A stretch of DNA of 64,000 nucleotides from Vibrio jasicida CAIM 1864 = LMG 25398 (GCF_000400365.1 NZ_BAOG01000010.1:1-64000), one strand, 5' to 3'; numbered from the stretch's first letter, positions 10,094 to 20,324 are shown. Numbers and translations: made by a program. Notes: generated from the sequence alone by a model not told the origin.

Positions 10094-10447
10094 TTAGTAG
10101 CGCTTACCATCAATGCGTCTCAGCGGGATATCTTTCAAGACTTCCTCTTCTGCCATCCTCATGTTTATGGCGACGATATCAGCGTCACATTTCTCTGTCG
10201 TTACGTAGTGTGTCAAACACCCACACAGGTTGCAGCGATGAAACTCGACTTCTTTATCACCCCAAATATAAAAGACTGAAGGCTCTTTCACGTAACGAAC
10301 TGATACTTGCTCTGGCGAGTAGTAAGCCCAATAAGCTGCATACCGACGGCAGATAGAGCAATTACATGACGCTATCTCTTTCGGTACGTCAGCTTGAACA
10401 ACGATGTTCCCGCAATGGCATGTGATTTCCATATTCAAAGATTCCAT
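10094..10447 (-). CDS. GFA / CENP-V-fold zinc protein
   Basis: 117 residues; a second start five residues in (MEITCHCG) is possible. The zinc cysteines are in the GFA order: CHCG near residue 11, CNCSICRR near 28-35, and CNLCGC near 76-81. The family is named after glutathione-dependent formaldehyde-activating enzyme, but most small members have no proven activity. It stands alone between the collagenase and the nuclease gene. Confidence 0.85.
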   Translation of the reverse strand: MESLNMEITCHCGNIVVQADVPKEIASCNCSICRRYAAYWAYYSPEQVSVRYVKEPSVFYIWGDKEVEFHRCNLCGCLTHYVTTEKCDADIVAINMRMAEEEVLKDIPLRRIDGKRY

Positions 10448-10500
10448 TCCAAATTCTGTCTTGGTTACTTTAACAAAATTTCATCATCTATGGCCGGCAT

Positions 10501-11358
10501 CTAAATCTTAAAATAATGCTCACGGTGATACTGAAGAAACTTCTGTTCTATCTTGTGTTTCTTGTTCAGCGTTAAGTGTCCGTCTAGGCCAATCAAACTG
10601 AAATTCTCCGCAATTGAGAACACTCCGTTATCAAACATCACGTGATGATTTGGACATAAGCACAGGATATTTTCGACCACATCAGGTCCACGATGCGGCT
10701 CACCCAGCGGTTGAATGTGTGCAGCTTCTGCGTAGTACCCTGCTCCAGTATCAATGGCCAAACCGCATACTTGGCATTGGTATTGATGCCAGTCCTTTAC
10801 CTGCTTTGCCTTTTTGTAGTCTCGGACGATCTTGTTGACCGTAACGGCTTGGCGGGACGTTACCTCATAACGTGCTTTGGTTGTGTCTTGCACCTCTGCC
10901 GCAGGTTCCGAATCAATTTGGACAAGTTTATAGCGCCATACTTTGAAGCCAGACAATCCACGCTCGCACCAATAGTCTTCAACGCGGTATAAACCCGCAT
11001 ATTGGTAACCTTTGGTTGGAGAATAATGGCTTTGGTGTTTATGACTTCGAGTAACGCGGACGGGTAACTCCTCCAGCTTGTTTCTAGCCAGAGCGAGGTT
11101 GGTGCGTTCTAATTTTTGATCGGCAATTTGTTTGTTGCTGTTTTCGTCACGACCACCAGCTCCGGTATAGATGATGACGTTGCCAAAATCTTCGTCGTCT
11201 TCATAACCACCGGAAAGTACGATTGAGTCAGCGCCTTCTTTAGCGCCGCCACTGATACCAGCCTGCGTTGGTGGATGGATGCCAGATTTGGCTAACGCGG
11301 CTCGATTTTCGAACATGTCACCGACTTCGGTATCGGGTATGTGTCCAAAAACTCTCAT
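10501..11358 (-). CDS. SRA(YDG)-HNH modification-dependent endonuclease
   Basis: 285 residues. Residues 1-150 carry an SRA/YDG domain: FGHIPDTEVGDMFENR, the AGISGG-x-x-EGADSIVLSGGYEDD loop and VIIYTGAGG, as in modified-base readers. Residues 200-285 form an HNH nuclease with CxxC (CQVCG), the AAHIQP histidine, an ENILCLCPNHH zinc/His segment and MFDNG. This architecture belongs to type IV restriction enzymes that cut DNA containing 5-methyl- or hydroxymethylcytosine. No methyltransferase lies next to it, as expected for type IV. The recognised base and site are not readable from sequence. Confidence 0.88.
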   Translation of the reverse strand: MRVFGHIPDTEVGDMFENRAALAKSGIHPPTQAGISGGAKEGADSIVLSGGYEDDEDFGNVIIYTGAGGRDENSNKQIADQKLERTNLALARNKLEELPVRVTRSHKHQSHYSPTKGYQYAGLYRVEDYWCERGLSGFKVWRYKLVQIDSEPAAEVQDTTKARYEVTSRQAVTVNKIVRDYKKAKQVKDWHQYQCQVCGLAIDTGAGYYAEAAHIQPLGEPHRGPDVVENILCLCPNHHVMFDNGVFSIAENFSLIGLDGHLTLNKKHKIEQKFLQYHREHYFKI

Positions 11359-11648
11359 AGTAAACCCTTGTATGTGTACTACTCAGTGGGAAAACGTGTC
11401 GAGAAAAGTGACGAATTTCCAACTGATACATACGCTAACGGTATCACAATCAATCAGGTTTATATGCGTGAAACCTTCTCATTTTTCACAAGAAGTTTTT
11501 ATGGTGACAATCGTTTATTTTCATATACATAGCGAACAGCACCGGGTAAACAACATGGTCAATATTGCATCTCAAACAAAACAAAGATCACAACTTATTA
11601 TCAAAGTCCGACGTGCGGTTTTCTGTCATCCATATTTAACGTGCTAGT

Positions 11649-11677
11649 CATAATTATCAATAAGAATAATCACTCTA
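11649..11677. promoter_or_regulatory. possible Fur-type operator upstream of the sphingomyelinase
   Basis: The AT-rich stretch CATAATTATCAATAAGAATAATCACTC contains a 19-mer (11659-11677) matching the Fur consensus at about 13 of 19 positions by eye. It ends 21 bases before the chosen start codon. This is weaker than the site at 14831. Confidence 0.35.
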
Positions 11678-11698
11678 ATTCGACTTATGGACAGACAG

Positions 11699-13027
11699 AT
11701 GAAATTGACACAATGGATTGTTGGGCTAAGTGGCTTACTCGCATTACCGAGCTTGGCAGACACAGATGTATACCTTACGAATAACTCAGACCAACCGTTA
11801 ACCATTCAGGTAAAACATGAAGGCAGCGATTTACTGGAATACGGTGAAGAATGGCAGCAACATGTGCAATTACTTGGTCCTTGGGAAACCAAATCGATAC
11901 TGAGCTTTAATCGCTGGGAAGGCGTGAAAACTGGCCAGAACTATCGCTTTGAAACCGTGGTGTCTAACCCACAAGGTGAGAGTGTCACACTCAACCAAGT
12001 GGTGGAGGGCCATTGGTATAACTCGACAATGGAATATGGCCTATCGGCTGCTGATGTCGGTTTAGCATTGAAAGATGACCGTAACGTCCACCGTTCTTAT
12101 ACGGGATCTTTTGGTATTCGCAATACAGAGCTCGCATTCAAATCGAGCAAGACAGCCCGGTACGACGATTTGCACTACACCATCACCCCTAGCAAGGTAG
12201 ATGAAGCAACGGATAATAATGAGCAAAACCTGAAGCTGATGACTTATAACATCTGGGCTCTGCCTGCGATTGCTTCACATATTGGCGATCGTTACGCGCT
12301 AATTCCTGATTACGTCAAAGGTTACGACGTACTGGCACTACAAGAGGTGTTTGCCAATGGTCGTGATGCGTTCTTACGAGAACTTGCAAAAGAATATCCT
12401 TACCAGACTAAAATGCTGGATAAAGAGGGTTTCAACATTTATGACGGCGGTGTGATCATCGTGAGCCGCTACCCTATCGTGAATCAGGCACAATATGTGT
12501 TCCCTGATTGCACCGGCACCGACTGTTTTGCCGACAAGGGCGTGAATTATGCGGAGATAGTCAAAGGTGGTCAGGCTTACCATGTGTTTGCCACGCATAC
12601 CGCCTCTTTTGATACGGACACGGCACGAGACTATCGCCAACGCCAATTTAAACAGATGCGTTCGATGGCTCAGTCTTTGAATATCCTAACGAGTGAAACT
12701 GTGGTTTACAGTGGCGACTTCAATGTGAATAAGTTGAAGTTCCCTGATGACTATCAACAGATGATTGCGAACTTAAGTGCGATAGAGCCCCAGTACTCTG
12801 GTTATACCGCTTCGACTTTCGATCCTCGAATCAATAACTTTGCCGGAGAGGCTATATCTGGTGGCGAGAATGTGGAGTACCTCGACTACGTGATGGTGAG
12901 CAATGAGTATGGCGTGAAGTCGTTTAACGATAACCGTGTCGACGTTCCGCGCTCTACCGCAGAGAGTTTGTGGAAGCATTACAATCTGTCGGATCACTTC
13001 CCTGTTAGCGCTGTGATCAAACCATGA
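11699..13027 (+). CDS. secreted neutral sphingomyelinase / phospholipase C-like hemolysin
   Basis: About 442 residues, signal peptide ending SLADTD. Residues about 25-170 form an all-beta N-terminal domain of unknown role. The C-terminal half is an exonuclease-endonuclease-phosphatase fold of the bacterial SMase type. Counting from the ATG at 11687, the motifs are TYNIW (N188), LQE (E220), ATHT (H304), SGDFN (D344, N346), YLDYV (D400) and SDHF (H437). It should hydrolyse sphingomyelin to ceramide and phosphocholine. The ATG at 11699 was preferred because GGACAG lies just upstream and the signal peptide starts there; 11687 is also open. The stop overlaps the next gene by ATGA. Confidence 0.88.
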   Translation: MKLTQWIVGLSGLLALPSLADTDVYLTNNSDQPLTIQVKHEGSDLLEYGEEWQQHVQLLGPWETKSILSFNRWEGVKTGQNYRFETVVSNPQGESVTLNQVVEGHWYNSTMEYGLSAADVGLALKDDRNVHRSYTGSFGIRNTELAFKSSKTARYDDLHYTITPSKVDEATDNNEQNLKLMTYNIWALPAIASHIGDRYALIPDYVKGYDVLALQEVFANGRDAFLRELAKEYPYQTKMLDKEGFNIYDGGVIIVSRYPIVNQAQYVFPDCTGTDCFADKGVNYAEIVKGGQAYHVFATHTASFDTDTARDYRQRQFKQMRSMAQSLNILTSETVVYSGDFNVNKLKFPDDYQQMIANLSAIEPQYSGYTASTFDPRINNFAGEAISGGENVEYLDYVMVSNEYGVKSFNDNRVDVPRSTAESLWKHYNLSDHFPVSAVIKP

Positions 13028-13983
13028 AGCGTATTGCGTTAGTTACTGTGTCCGCCGTTGTGGCGGGCACGATTTGGTTCTCAATGGCGGGTGATAAGCG
13101 TGAAAGCTTGTTGCCGTTTTCTTCTGTGATTGAACGCCGTGCTGAACAAGATACCAGTGGTCATTCTTCTTCATCAGTAAATCAAGCTGCCAGTAAAAAA
13201 GTCGTACCGAAAGCCAAAGATACCCCTTCTCCAATTAAAGCGATTGCTGGACGTTTGAATGACGCCAAAGGTCGTGCATTAAAAGCCGAGATAGAGACCT
13301 TCTGGCACACGTGTATGTCTGACCATAACTGCGAATCTAAGCTGGCCGAACTGGAAAGCTATATGTCGGGTGAGCGGTTTGCTTTACTGGCGAACTACCA
13401 TCAGCTCAATAGTTTGTGGCAACAAAGAGTGGGTGGTTTGTTGTTTGATGAGCAGCAACCGCTCGCCTCTCGTGTTGCTCTTCTCAAAGCGGAAGCAAGA
13501 AAGATATGGGGTGAGCTGGCCGAAGTCATTTTTGCTGATGAATTTGCTCTTTACGATTTTAGTTTGCAGGCAGAGCAGTTGAATTCGACTCCTGCTCAAG
13601 ACTACGCGCAAGCCTTTGAGGATTTAGTTCAAGAGTGGCAAGGTAATGAAGAAACGTTGGGATTAGCCAGCGACCAAGCAAAGTACGAGCGTGCGGTGGC
13701 GTTAATTCCGGATAGCGTCAGCCAAACCGAGCGCGAGGCTTTGATTGAAGAGCTTCAACAAACTTACCTTTCTGAACAAGAGAGTGAAGAGATACACGCT
13801 CGCGAACAACAAGTCGCAGAGCAAAAGCAGCAAGTGCGCGATTATCAGAGTGAGTTGCAGCAGCTTGAATCCAAACTGGCAACTCAAAGAGCCACCAGCC
13901 ATGCAGGTTTGTCGGACTCGGAGTGGCAACGTTATTACCAACAAGAGGTGGCGGATTTTCGTCGCGAGTTCTTCGCTGGCTAA
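13024..13983 (+). CDS. lipase-chaperone (LifO/Lif)-like membrane-anchored foldase
   Basis: 319 residues with one N-terminal membrane anchor (about 4-21), a Ser/Pro-rich variable linker (30-75), then an all-helical charged domain. The region KIWGELAEVIFADEFALYDF matches the conserved Lif pattern of an FGxExAxxxFADExAYDxF type, and a long coiled helix rich in Gln and Glu follows, as in Lif proteins. The classical RxxFDYxLSA motif near the domain start is not conserved. Its ATG overlaps the sphingomyelinase stop (ATGA), so the two are translationally coupled. It probably folds that secreted enzyme in the periplasm (inference); a true lipase gene is absent here. Confidence 0.7.
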   Translation: MKRIALVTVSAVVAGTIWFSMAGDKRESLLPFSSVIERRAEQDTSGHSSSSVNQAASKKVVPKAKDTPSPIKAIAGRLNDAKGRALKAEIETFWHTCMSDHNCESKLAELESYMSGERFALLANYHQLNSLWQQRVGGLLFDEQQPLASRVALLKAEARKIWGELAEVIFADEFALYDFSLQAEQLNSTPAQDYAQAFEDLVQEWQGNEETLGLASDQAKYERAVALIPDSVSQTEREALIEELQQTYLSEQESEEIHAREQQVAEQKQQVRDYQSELQQLESKLATQRATSHAGLSDSEWQRYYQQEVADFRREFFAG

Positions 13984-14116
13984 CGGCTCGTTTGTCTGAG
14001 CAATTGGAGGTGAGAGATTCCCTACTCGCTCATTCTTCGCTCTAGGCAATGACAATGTGTGAGTGCGTGGTCATCGACAACAAATACGTCCTCCACTAAC
14101 TCAAAACTTAAACCGT

Positions 14117-14201
14117 GTCATTCCAGCAAGGCTAGGCGCGACTAGGAATCTGGTTCCCGCGAATGCTTGATACAAGAAGGTCGCTCACTTAAAGTGACCT
14201 T
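14117..14201. repeat. degenerate GTCATTCC...repeat remnant and hairpin
   Basis: GTCATTCCAGCAAGG...GGAATCTGGTTCCCGCGAATGC resembles decayed copies of the palindromic 'GTCATTCC/GGAATC' intergenic repeats common in Vibrio. A 9-bp hairpin AAGGTCGCT/AGTGACCTT (one G-T pair) follows at 14177-14201 between the convergent genes, without a clear T-tract. Confidence 0.35.
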
Positions 14202-14231
14202 CTGTAATTCGTTCCGTTAAGAACTCAAGAG

Positions 14232-14786
14232 TTACAACACTCGTAAGCACTCTTCCGGAGGTAAGCTAAGCAGCGTGTTAGCGAAGTTGATCTTCTCATC
14301 ACGCCATTTCAATGCTGCTTCTCGGCTGTCTTGCGAATGTCGGTCAGCTTCAAAGTAGCTTTTTCTTGGTAGTCCGTTCGCTGGTGTCATCACCATAGAT
14401 TGTTCATTCAAACGAATCGTAAATAGGAACTGACCGCGTTGCCCGGTTTGCGCTGCTGGGTGGTGCAATGTGGTATCGCAGCAATAGCGTTTATCACGTA
14501 GTGCGCGGCATGTGTATTCAAAGGCATCTTGAGCACCACGACCAGGGAACGCGGTATAAATACTGATGCCATCTCGTTGCAAAGACTGATCACCCGCCGC
14601 CAGTTGCACCGCGTATTGGATCATCCTAAAGCCTAGAATCACGCCACCAATGCTGTTCAATCCACTGTATTGAATTGCGCCTTCTAAGCTCAGACGAAGT
14701 TTGTCTTCCCCTTCATAAAGAAAAAGATCAGGCGATGCCCAATCACTCTTTGGAATAAGCAGTTGAGTAATATCCGAGTGTTCCAT
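14232..14786 (-). CDS. Fur-box-preceded hypothetical, weakly FmdE-like
   Basis: 184 residues starting MEHSDITQLL; GGAG lies 7-10 bases upstream of this start, which is preferred over the longer frame to 14894. The segment GGVILGFRMIQYAVQLA and a following SIYTAFPGRGAQDAFEYTC resemble the FmdE fold (formylmethanofuran dehydrogenase E-like), but the family's GHxCPG metal motif is not seen. Cysteines occur at the TCRAL and RYCCD positions. A near-perfect Fur box stands 45 bases upstream, so iron starvation should induce it. The function is unknown; a metal- or cofactor-related role is only a guess. Confidence 0.55.
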   Translation of the reverse strand: MEHSDITQLLIPKSDWASPDLFLYEGEDKLRLSLEGAIQYSGLNSIGGVILGFRMIQYAVQLAAGDQSLQRDGISIYTAFPGRGAQDAFEYTCRALRDKRYCCDTTLHHPAAQTGQRGQFLFTIRLNEQSMVMTPANGLPRKSYFEADRHSQDSREAALKWRDEKINFANTLLSLPPEECLRVL

Positions 14787-14830
14787 GTTGGTCTCCGCAA
14801 CAATAAGTGTATTTGAGACCACAAACATAA

Positions 14831-14849
14831 CGTAATGATAATTATTATC
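14831..14849. promoter_or_regulatory. Fur box
   Basis: CGTAATGATAATTATTATC matches the 19-bp Fur consensus at 16 of 19 positions by eye. It lies 45 bases upstream of the start codon of the minus-strand gene ending at 14232. Confidence 0.7.
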
Positions 14850-14980
14850 AATAAGTTTAAAGGAAAACTGAGAGCATAAAAAGGCACTGCTCACTACAAT
14901 AGATCGTGCCTATATCAGAAATGCCAATCCGTTGAATTCAAATTGAACTCCTTGAGCCAAGCCGGATTTCGATCGTAACT

Positions 14981-16003
14981 TCAGAACAGGTTCAAGCCAA
15001 ACACACCTTTCACATCAAATAGCACTTGCTCGGTTTTCTCACGTGAACGTTGGCTGCCTTGTTTAAGGATTTCGATCAGTTGTGCTTTGTCATCTAAAAA
15101 CATGGCGCGTTTTTCTCGGATTGGACGAAGCATCTCTTGCAGACACTCTTCCAACACTTTCTTGGTTGTTCCGTCACCCAGCCCGCCACGGCGATAATTC
15201 GCTTTTAACTCTTCCACATAAGCTTTGTCAGTATGGAACGCATCAAGGTAAGTGAACACGATGTTACCTTCCACTTGGCCTGGGTCTTCAATACGTAAGT
15301 GGTTTGGATCGGTGTACATGGATTTCACCGCTGCGCTGATCTCTTTCTCTGTCGCTCCAAGATTGATTGCGTTACCCATGCTTTTCGACATTTTGTTTTT
15401 GCCATCTGTGCTTGGCAATCGCGGCGCGTCACTGAGTAGTGGACGACACTCTTTCAAAATGGTTTTCCCGCCAAGATGGTTTATCTTTCTCACGATTTCA
15501 TTGGTTTGCTCTAGCATTGGCAATTGGTCATCACCAACGGGAACAAGTGTCGCGTGAAAGCCGGTAATGTCAGCCGCTTGAGAGATTGGGTAAGTCAAAA
15601 ATCCAGCCGGAATGGAACGCTCAAACCCTTTGCTTTGGATTTCGTTTTTCACCGTCGGATTACGCTCCAAACGTGCGATAGAAACCAAGTTGCTGTAGTA
15701 CATGGTCAGCTCAGCCAGCGCCGGAACTTGGGACTGTAAGCAGATGGTGGTTTGAATCGGGTCGATGCCAACGGCAAGGTAATCCGCCACGACGTTCAAG
15801 ATATTGGAAGATACCTTGGAAGGATTGTGCGCATTGTCGGTTAGACCCTGCATATCGGCAACGAGAATGGTTTGATCGTGCTGAGTTTGTAGCGCAACTC
15901 GCTGCTGTAGTGAGCCGACGTAATGACCTAAATGCAGAGGGCCAGTGGCTCGGTCGCCAGTGAGAATGATTTCGCGCTGTTGAGTGTTTTGTGTGGTGTT
16001 CAT
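14981..16003 (-). CDS. trpS: tryptophanyl-tRNA synthetase, second type
   Basis: 340 residues. Class I synthetase signatures: the HIGH-type PLHLGHYVG near residues 22-30 and KMSKSMGN near 203-210. The sequence is of the compact TrpRS II type that often exists in addition to a housekeeping TrpRS. It charges tRNA-Trp. Upstream on the same strand is a 17-codon leader ORF with two consecutive Trp codons, and the ribosome site can pair with an upstream TATCTCC, so expression is probably controlled by Trp-tRNA charging. The start at 16003 has GGAG 6-9 bases upstream. Confidence 0.93.
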   Translation of the reverse strand: MNTTQNTQQREIILTGDRATGPLHLGHYVGSLQQRVALQTQHDQTILVADMQGLTDNAHNPSKVSSNILNVVADYLAVGIDPIQTTICLQSQVPALAELTMYYSNLVSIARLERNPTVKNEIQSKGFERSIPAGFLTYPISQAADITGFHATLVPVGDDQLPMLEQTNEIVRKINHLGGKTILKECRPLLSDAPRLPSTDGKNKMSKSMGNAINLGATEKEISAAVKSMYTDPNHLRIEDPGQVEGNIVFTYLDAFHTDKAYVEELKANYRRGGLGDGTTKKVLEECLQEMLRPIREKRAMFLDDKAQLIEILKQGSQRSREKTEQVLFDVKGVFGLNLF

Positions 16004-16007
16004 AACT

Positions 16008-16042
16008 TATCTCCGAATAAAAATAGATCGCTACTGGAGATA
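16008..16042 (-). promoter_or_regulatory. ribosome-site-sequestering hairpin before trpS
   Basis: On the minus-strand RNA, TATCTCC (16042-16036) can pair over seven bases with GGAGATA (16014-16008), which contains the trpS ribosome-binding site. The loop is 21 bases. It could hold translation off unless the upstream leader is in another conformation. Confidence 0.45.
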
Positions 16043-16104
16043 AAAAGACATGACACTCTTAGCTACCGTCCAGCAGCGTAAGAATGTAAAGATTCCGCGC
16101 CGCT

Positions 16105-16158
16105 CTAATTAGAGCGCCACCAGAAGAAGTTTGATGAAGGTGTGAATGTCGTTTTCAT
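16105..16158 (-). CDS. trp-type leader peptide with tandem Trp codons
   Basis: A 17-codon ORF, MKTTFTPSSNFFWWRSN, 102 bases upstream of trpS on the same strand. Two adjacent TGG codons sit at 16122-16117, four codons before the stop. The stop lies in a perfect palindrome CGCTCTAATTAGAGCG. Downstream, AGCGGCG can pair with CGCTGCT across one G-U. The layout is that of an attenuation leader: a ribosome stalled at the Trp codons would change the downstream fold. The ribosome-binding site is weak. A classic terminator with a long T-tract was not unambiguous (a CTTTTTA run follows near 16046-16040). Confidence 0.55.
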   Translation of the reverse strand: MKTTFTPSSNFFWWRSN

Positions 16159-16250
16159 ACTTTTAAAACTAACAAGGAGCAGAGCTAAAAACAACCCTAC
16201 TCCTTGTACAATTTGATTTTTCAGTTTTGGTACGGCTTGCCAGCACGGCA

Positions 16251-16346
16251 TCAAATCTGGATATACATGGCGATGACCAGTGCAGCGCCAAATAGGCTAC
16301 CCGATACAAACGCACACAATACCGCTTTATTCTGTTTGCTTCTCAT
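16251..16346 (-). CDS. possible 31-residue small membrane protein
   Basis: MRSKQNKAVLCAF..., with basic residues then one hydrophobic segment (residues 8-29), ending YIQI. GAGAAG lies about 6 to 11 bases upstream. It is on the strand and just upstream of the Trp leader and trpS, so it may share their transcript. The topology (basic N-terminus, single helix) is typical of real small membrane proteins, but such short ORFs also arise by chance. Confidence 0.35.
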   Translation of the reverse strand: MRSKQNKAVLCAFVSGSLFGAALVIAMYIQI

Positions 16347-16576
16347 CCTTTACTTCTCGACTTTAGAGCACGTAGAGCAACGCTGATTGCTCCGCTCTGA
16401 TACTAAGTTGAACAGTGATAAATCCTTTCCGGTGAATCGATACGCCAAACAATCTTCGGTTCACTCTGTTGCACACAGCGTTACGATTTTTGGCGAAAAC
16501 TTAAACCACTTAGTCCAAGAAGTGTGATGACGTTAGAACAAGTTCAATGAAAGCCGACAAGGTTTACAGAGACGTG

Positions 16577-16640
16577 TCTATTAAAAATAACGTAGTTTAG
16601 CGTCTTCGGTTAGAAACCCATTATTTCGATTTTTAATAGA
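16577..16640. repeat. 12-bp inverted repeat upstream of katG
   Basis: TCTATTAAAAAT (16577-16588) and ATTTTTAATAGA (16629-16640) are perfect inverted arms 40 bases apart, about 160 bases before katG. It could be a looping operator or an old insertion site. The rest of the trpS-katG gap shows nothing else clear. Confidence 0.45.
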
Positions 16641-16766
16641 TACGAGCTGCACTTATTTGGCATTAAATACTGTTAAATTAGATAAGAATGACACTGATCA
16701 TCTTTTGGACAAAATCCCGAAATATAACGTAAAACCGCAAGGGCGAAATACGCAACCTGTAACTAA

Positions 16767-18983
<2,217 letters not shown>

Positions 18984-19012
18984 AGAGCGCGCTTTTATCC
19001 ATTATCTTCCAA

Positions 19013-19041
19013 AAGAGCTGATGACCTCAGCTCTTATTTTT
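19013..19041 (+). terminator. katG terminator
   Basis: AAGAGCTGA/TCAGCTCTT stem, five-base loop, then ATTTTTT. Confidence 0.85.
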
Positions 19042-19083
19042 TCATCCTAACTGTCACTGATTCCTTCCTCTCCCCTAGATAAA

Positions 19084-19094
19084 TTGTAATACAA
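19084..19094. promoter_or_regulatory. TTGT-N3-ACAA operator upstream of dehR
   Basis: Perfect TTGTAATACAA inside ATTGTAATACAAT, 257 bases before the dehydrogenase gene; it recurs at 23235. Confidence 0.5.
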
Positions 19095-19320
19095 TTGACA
19101 TTATTCACTGAACAAACATTTGCGTAGTTAAAGCGAATCTCTTGGTTATATTTGGCATAGATACACTTATTACTTGAGACACTAAAACCCGCCAGAAACC
19201 AAGAGAAGTCGAGCCAATAGCCAAACCAACCTCTCACTTTTGCCAAAAAACATCGATAAAACCTTATTCATTGCATTTTCCGATTGCAAAATCCAACTGA
19301 GGACTTAAGATAAAGACATA

Positions 19321-19331
19321 TAATCATACAA
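19321..19331. promoter_or_regulatory. half operator close to dehR start
   Basis: TAATCATACAA, the reverse complement of TTGTATGATTA seen again at 45185 and 47221. It lies 20 bases before the start codon, so a bound repressor would block transcription start. Confidence 0.45.
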
Positions 19332-19351
19332 TACGATATTTGGAGTCTAAT

Positions 19352-20230
19352 ATGACAAAACCTGTCATTGGTTTCATCGGCCTTGGTCTGATGGGTGGAA
19401 ACATGGTTGAGAACCTACAAAACCGTGGTTACGAATTAAACGTAATGGATTTGAATAAAGACGCTGTGGCAGCTTGTGTTGCTCGCGGTGCTAAAGCGGC
19501 AAACACACCTAAAGAACTTGCTGAAGCAAGTGACATCGTAATGCTGTGTCTAACGACTTCTGAAGTTGTAGAAAAGATCGTTTACGGTGAAGAAGGTATT
19601 CTAGCGGGTATCAAAGAAGGCGCGACTCTGATCGACTTCGGTACTTCTATCCCTGCTTCGACTCGTAAGATCGGTGCTGATCTTGCTGCGAAAGGCGCAG
19701 GCATGATTGATGCGCCTCTTGGCCGTACTCCAGCTCACGCGAAAGATGGTCTACTAAACATCATGGCTGCTGGCGACATCGAAACGTTCAACAAAGTTAA
19801 GCCAGTGCTTGATGAACAAGGCGAAAACGTATTCCACCTTGGTGCTTTAGGTTCTGGTCACGTAACTAAGCTCGTGAACAACTTCATGGGCATGACAACA
19901 GTAGCAACTATGTCTCAGGCGTTCGCTGTTGCTAAGCGTGCTGGCGTTGATGGCCAACAGCTATTCGACATCATGTCTGCTGGCCCATCAAACTCACCAT
20001 TTATGCAGTTCTGTAAGTTCTACGCTGTAGACGGCGAAGAGAAGCTAGGTTTCTCAATCGCAAACGCAAACAAAGATCTAGGTTACTTCCTAGAAATGGT
20101 TAAAGACCTAGGTACTGAGTCTCTTATTGCTGAAGGTACTTCTAAGAGCCTACAAGCAGCAGTAGACCAAGGCCTTGGTCAAAACGACGTTCCAGTTATC
20201 TTTGACTACTTTGCTGAACTAGAAGGTTAA
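19352..20230 (+). CDS. beta-hydroxyacid dehydrogenase, probable DEH reductase
   Basis: 292 residues. The start at 19352 has GGAG 7-10 bases upstream. It has an N-terminal Rossmann fold with GLGLMGGNM (about 9-17), the substrate-site motif DAPLGRTP (about 118-125) and the catalytic-lysine helix KLVNNFMG (about 165-172). It belongs to the 3-hydroxyisobutyrate / tartronate-semialdehyde reductase family. Members in Vibrio alginate loci (DehR of V. splendidus) reduce 4-deoxy-L-erythro-5-hexoseulose uronate (DEH) to 2-keto-3-deoxygluconate (KDG). That role fits here because kdgK and eda follow and operator sites precede the gene. Codon use looks like that of a well-expressed gene. Confidence 0.85.
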   Translation: MTKPVIGFIGLGLMGGNMVENLQNRGYELNVMDLNKDAVAACVARGAKAANTPKELAEASDIVMLCLTTSEVVEKIVYGEEGILAGIKEGATLIDFGTSIPASTRKIGADLAAKGAGMIDAPLGRTPAHAKDGLLNIMAAGDIETFNKVKPVLDEQGENVFHLGALGSGHVTKLVNNFMGMTTVATMSQAFAVAKRAGVDGQQLFDIMSAGPSNSPFMQFCKFYAVDGEEKLGFSIANANKDLGYFLEMVKDLGTESLIAEGTSKSLQAAVDQGLGQNDVPVIFDYFAELEG

Positions 20231-20255
20231 TAACCCTTTCTAAACCAAATTTTCT

Positions 20256-20289
20256 AAGCCTTGCTCACCTAGTAGCAAGGCTTTTTTTG
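20256..20289 (+). terminator. dehR terminator
   Basis: AAGCCTTGCT/AGCAAGGCTT stem, eight-base loop, then TTTTTTG. Confidence 0.88.
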
Positions 20290-20324
20290 TTCTTCTTCTT
20301 CCATTCTTTATTTTTCTGCGCTCT

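Noticed and set aside
12374..12646. Antisense ORF within the sphingomyelinase gene
   Set aside because: A shadow of a gene with full catalytic motifs on the other strand.
16204..16386. 60-codon plus-strand ORF upstream of katG
   Set aside because: No ribosome site; it is the antisense of the short minus-strand membrane ORF, which looks more protein-like.
19034..19246. 70-codon minus-strand ORF between katG and dehR
   Set aside because: It covers the katG terminator and an operator, has no ribosome site and no protein-like composition.
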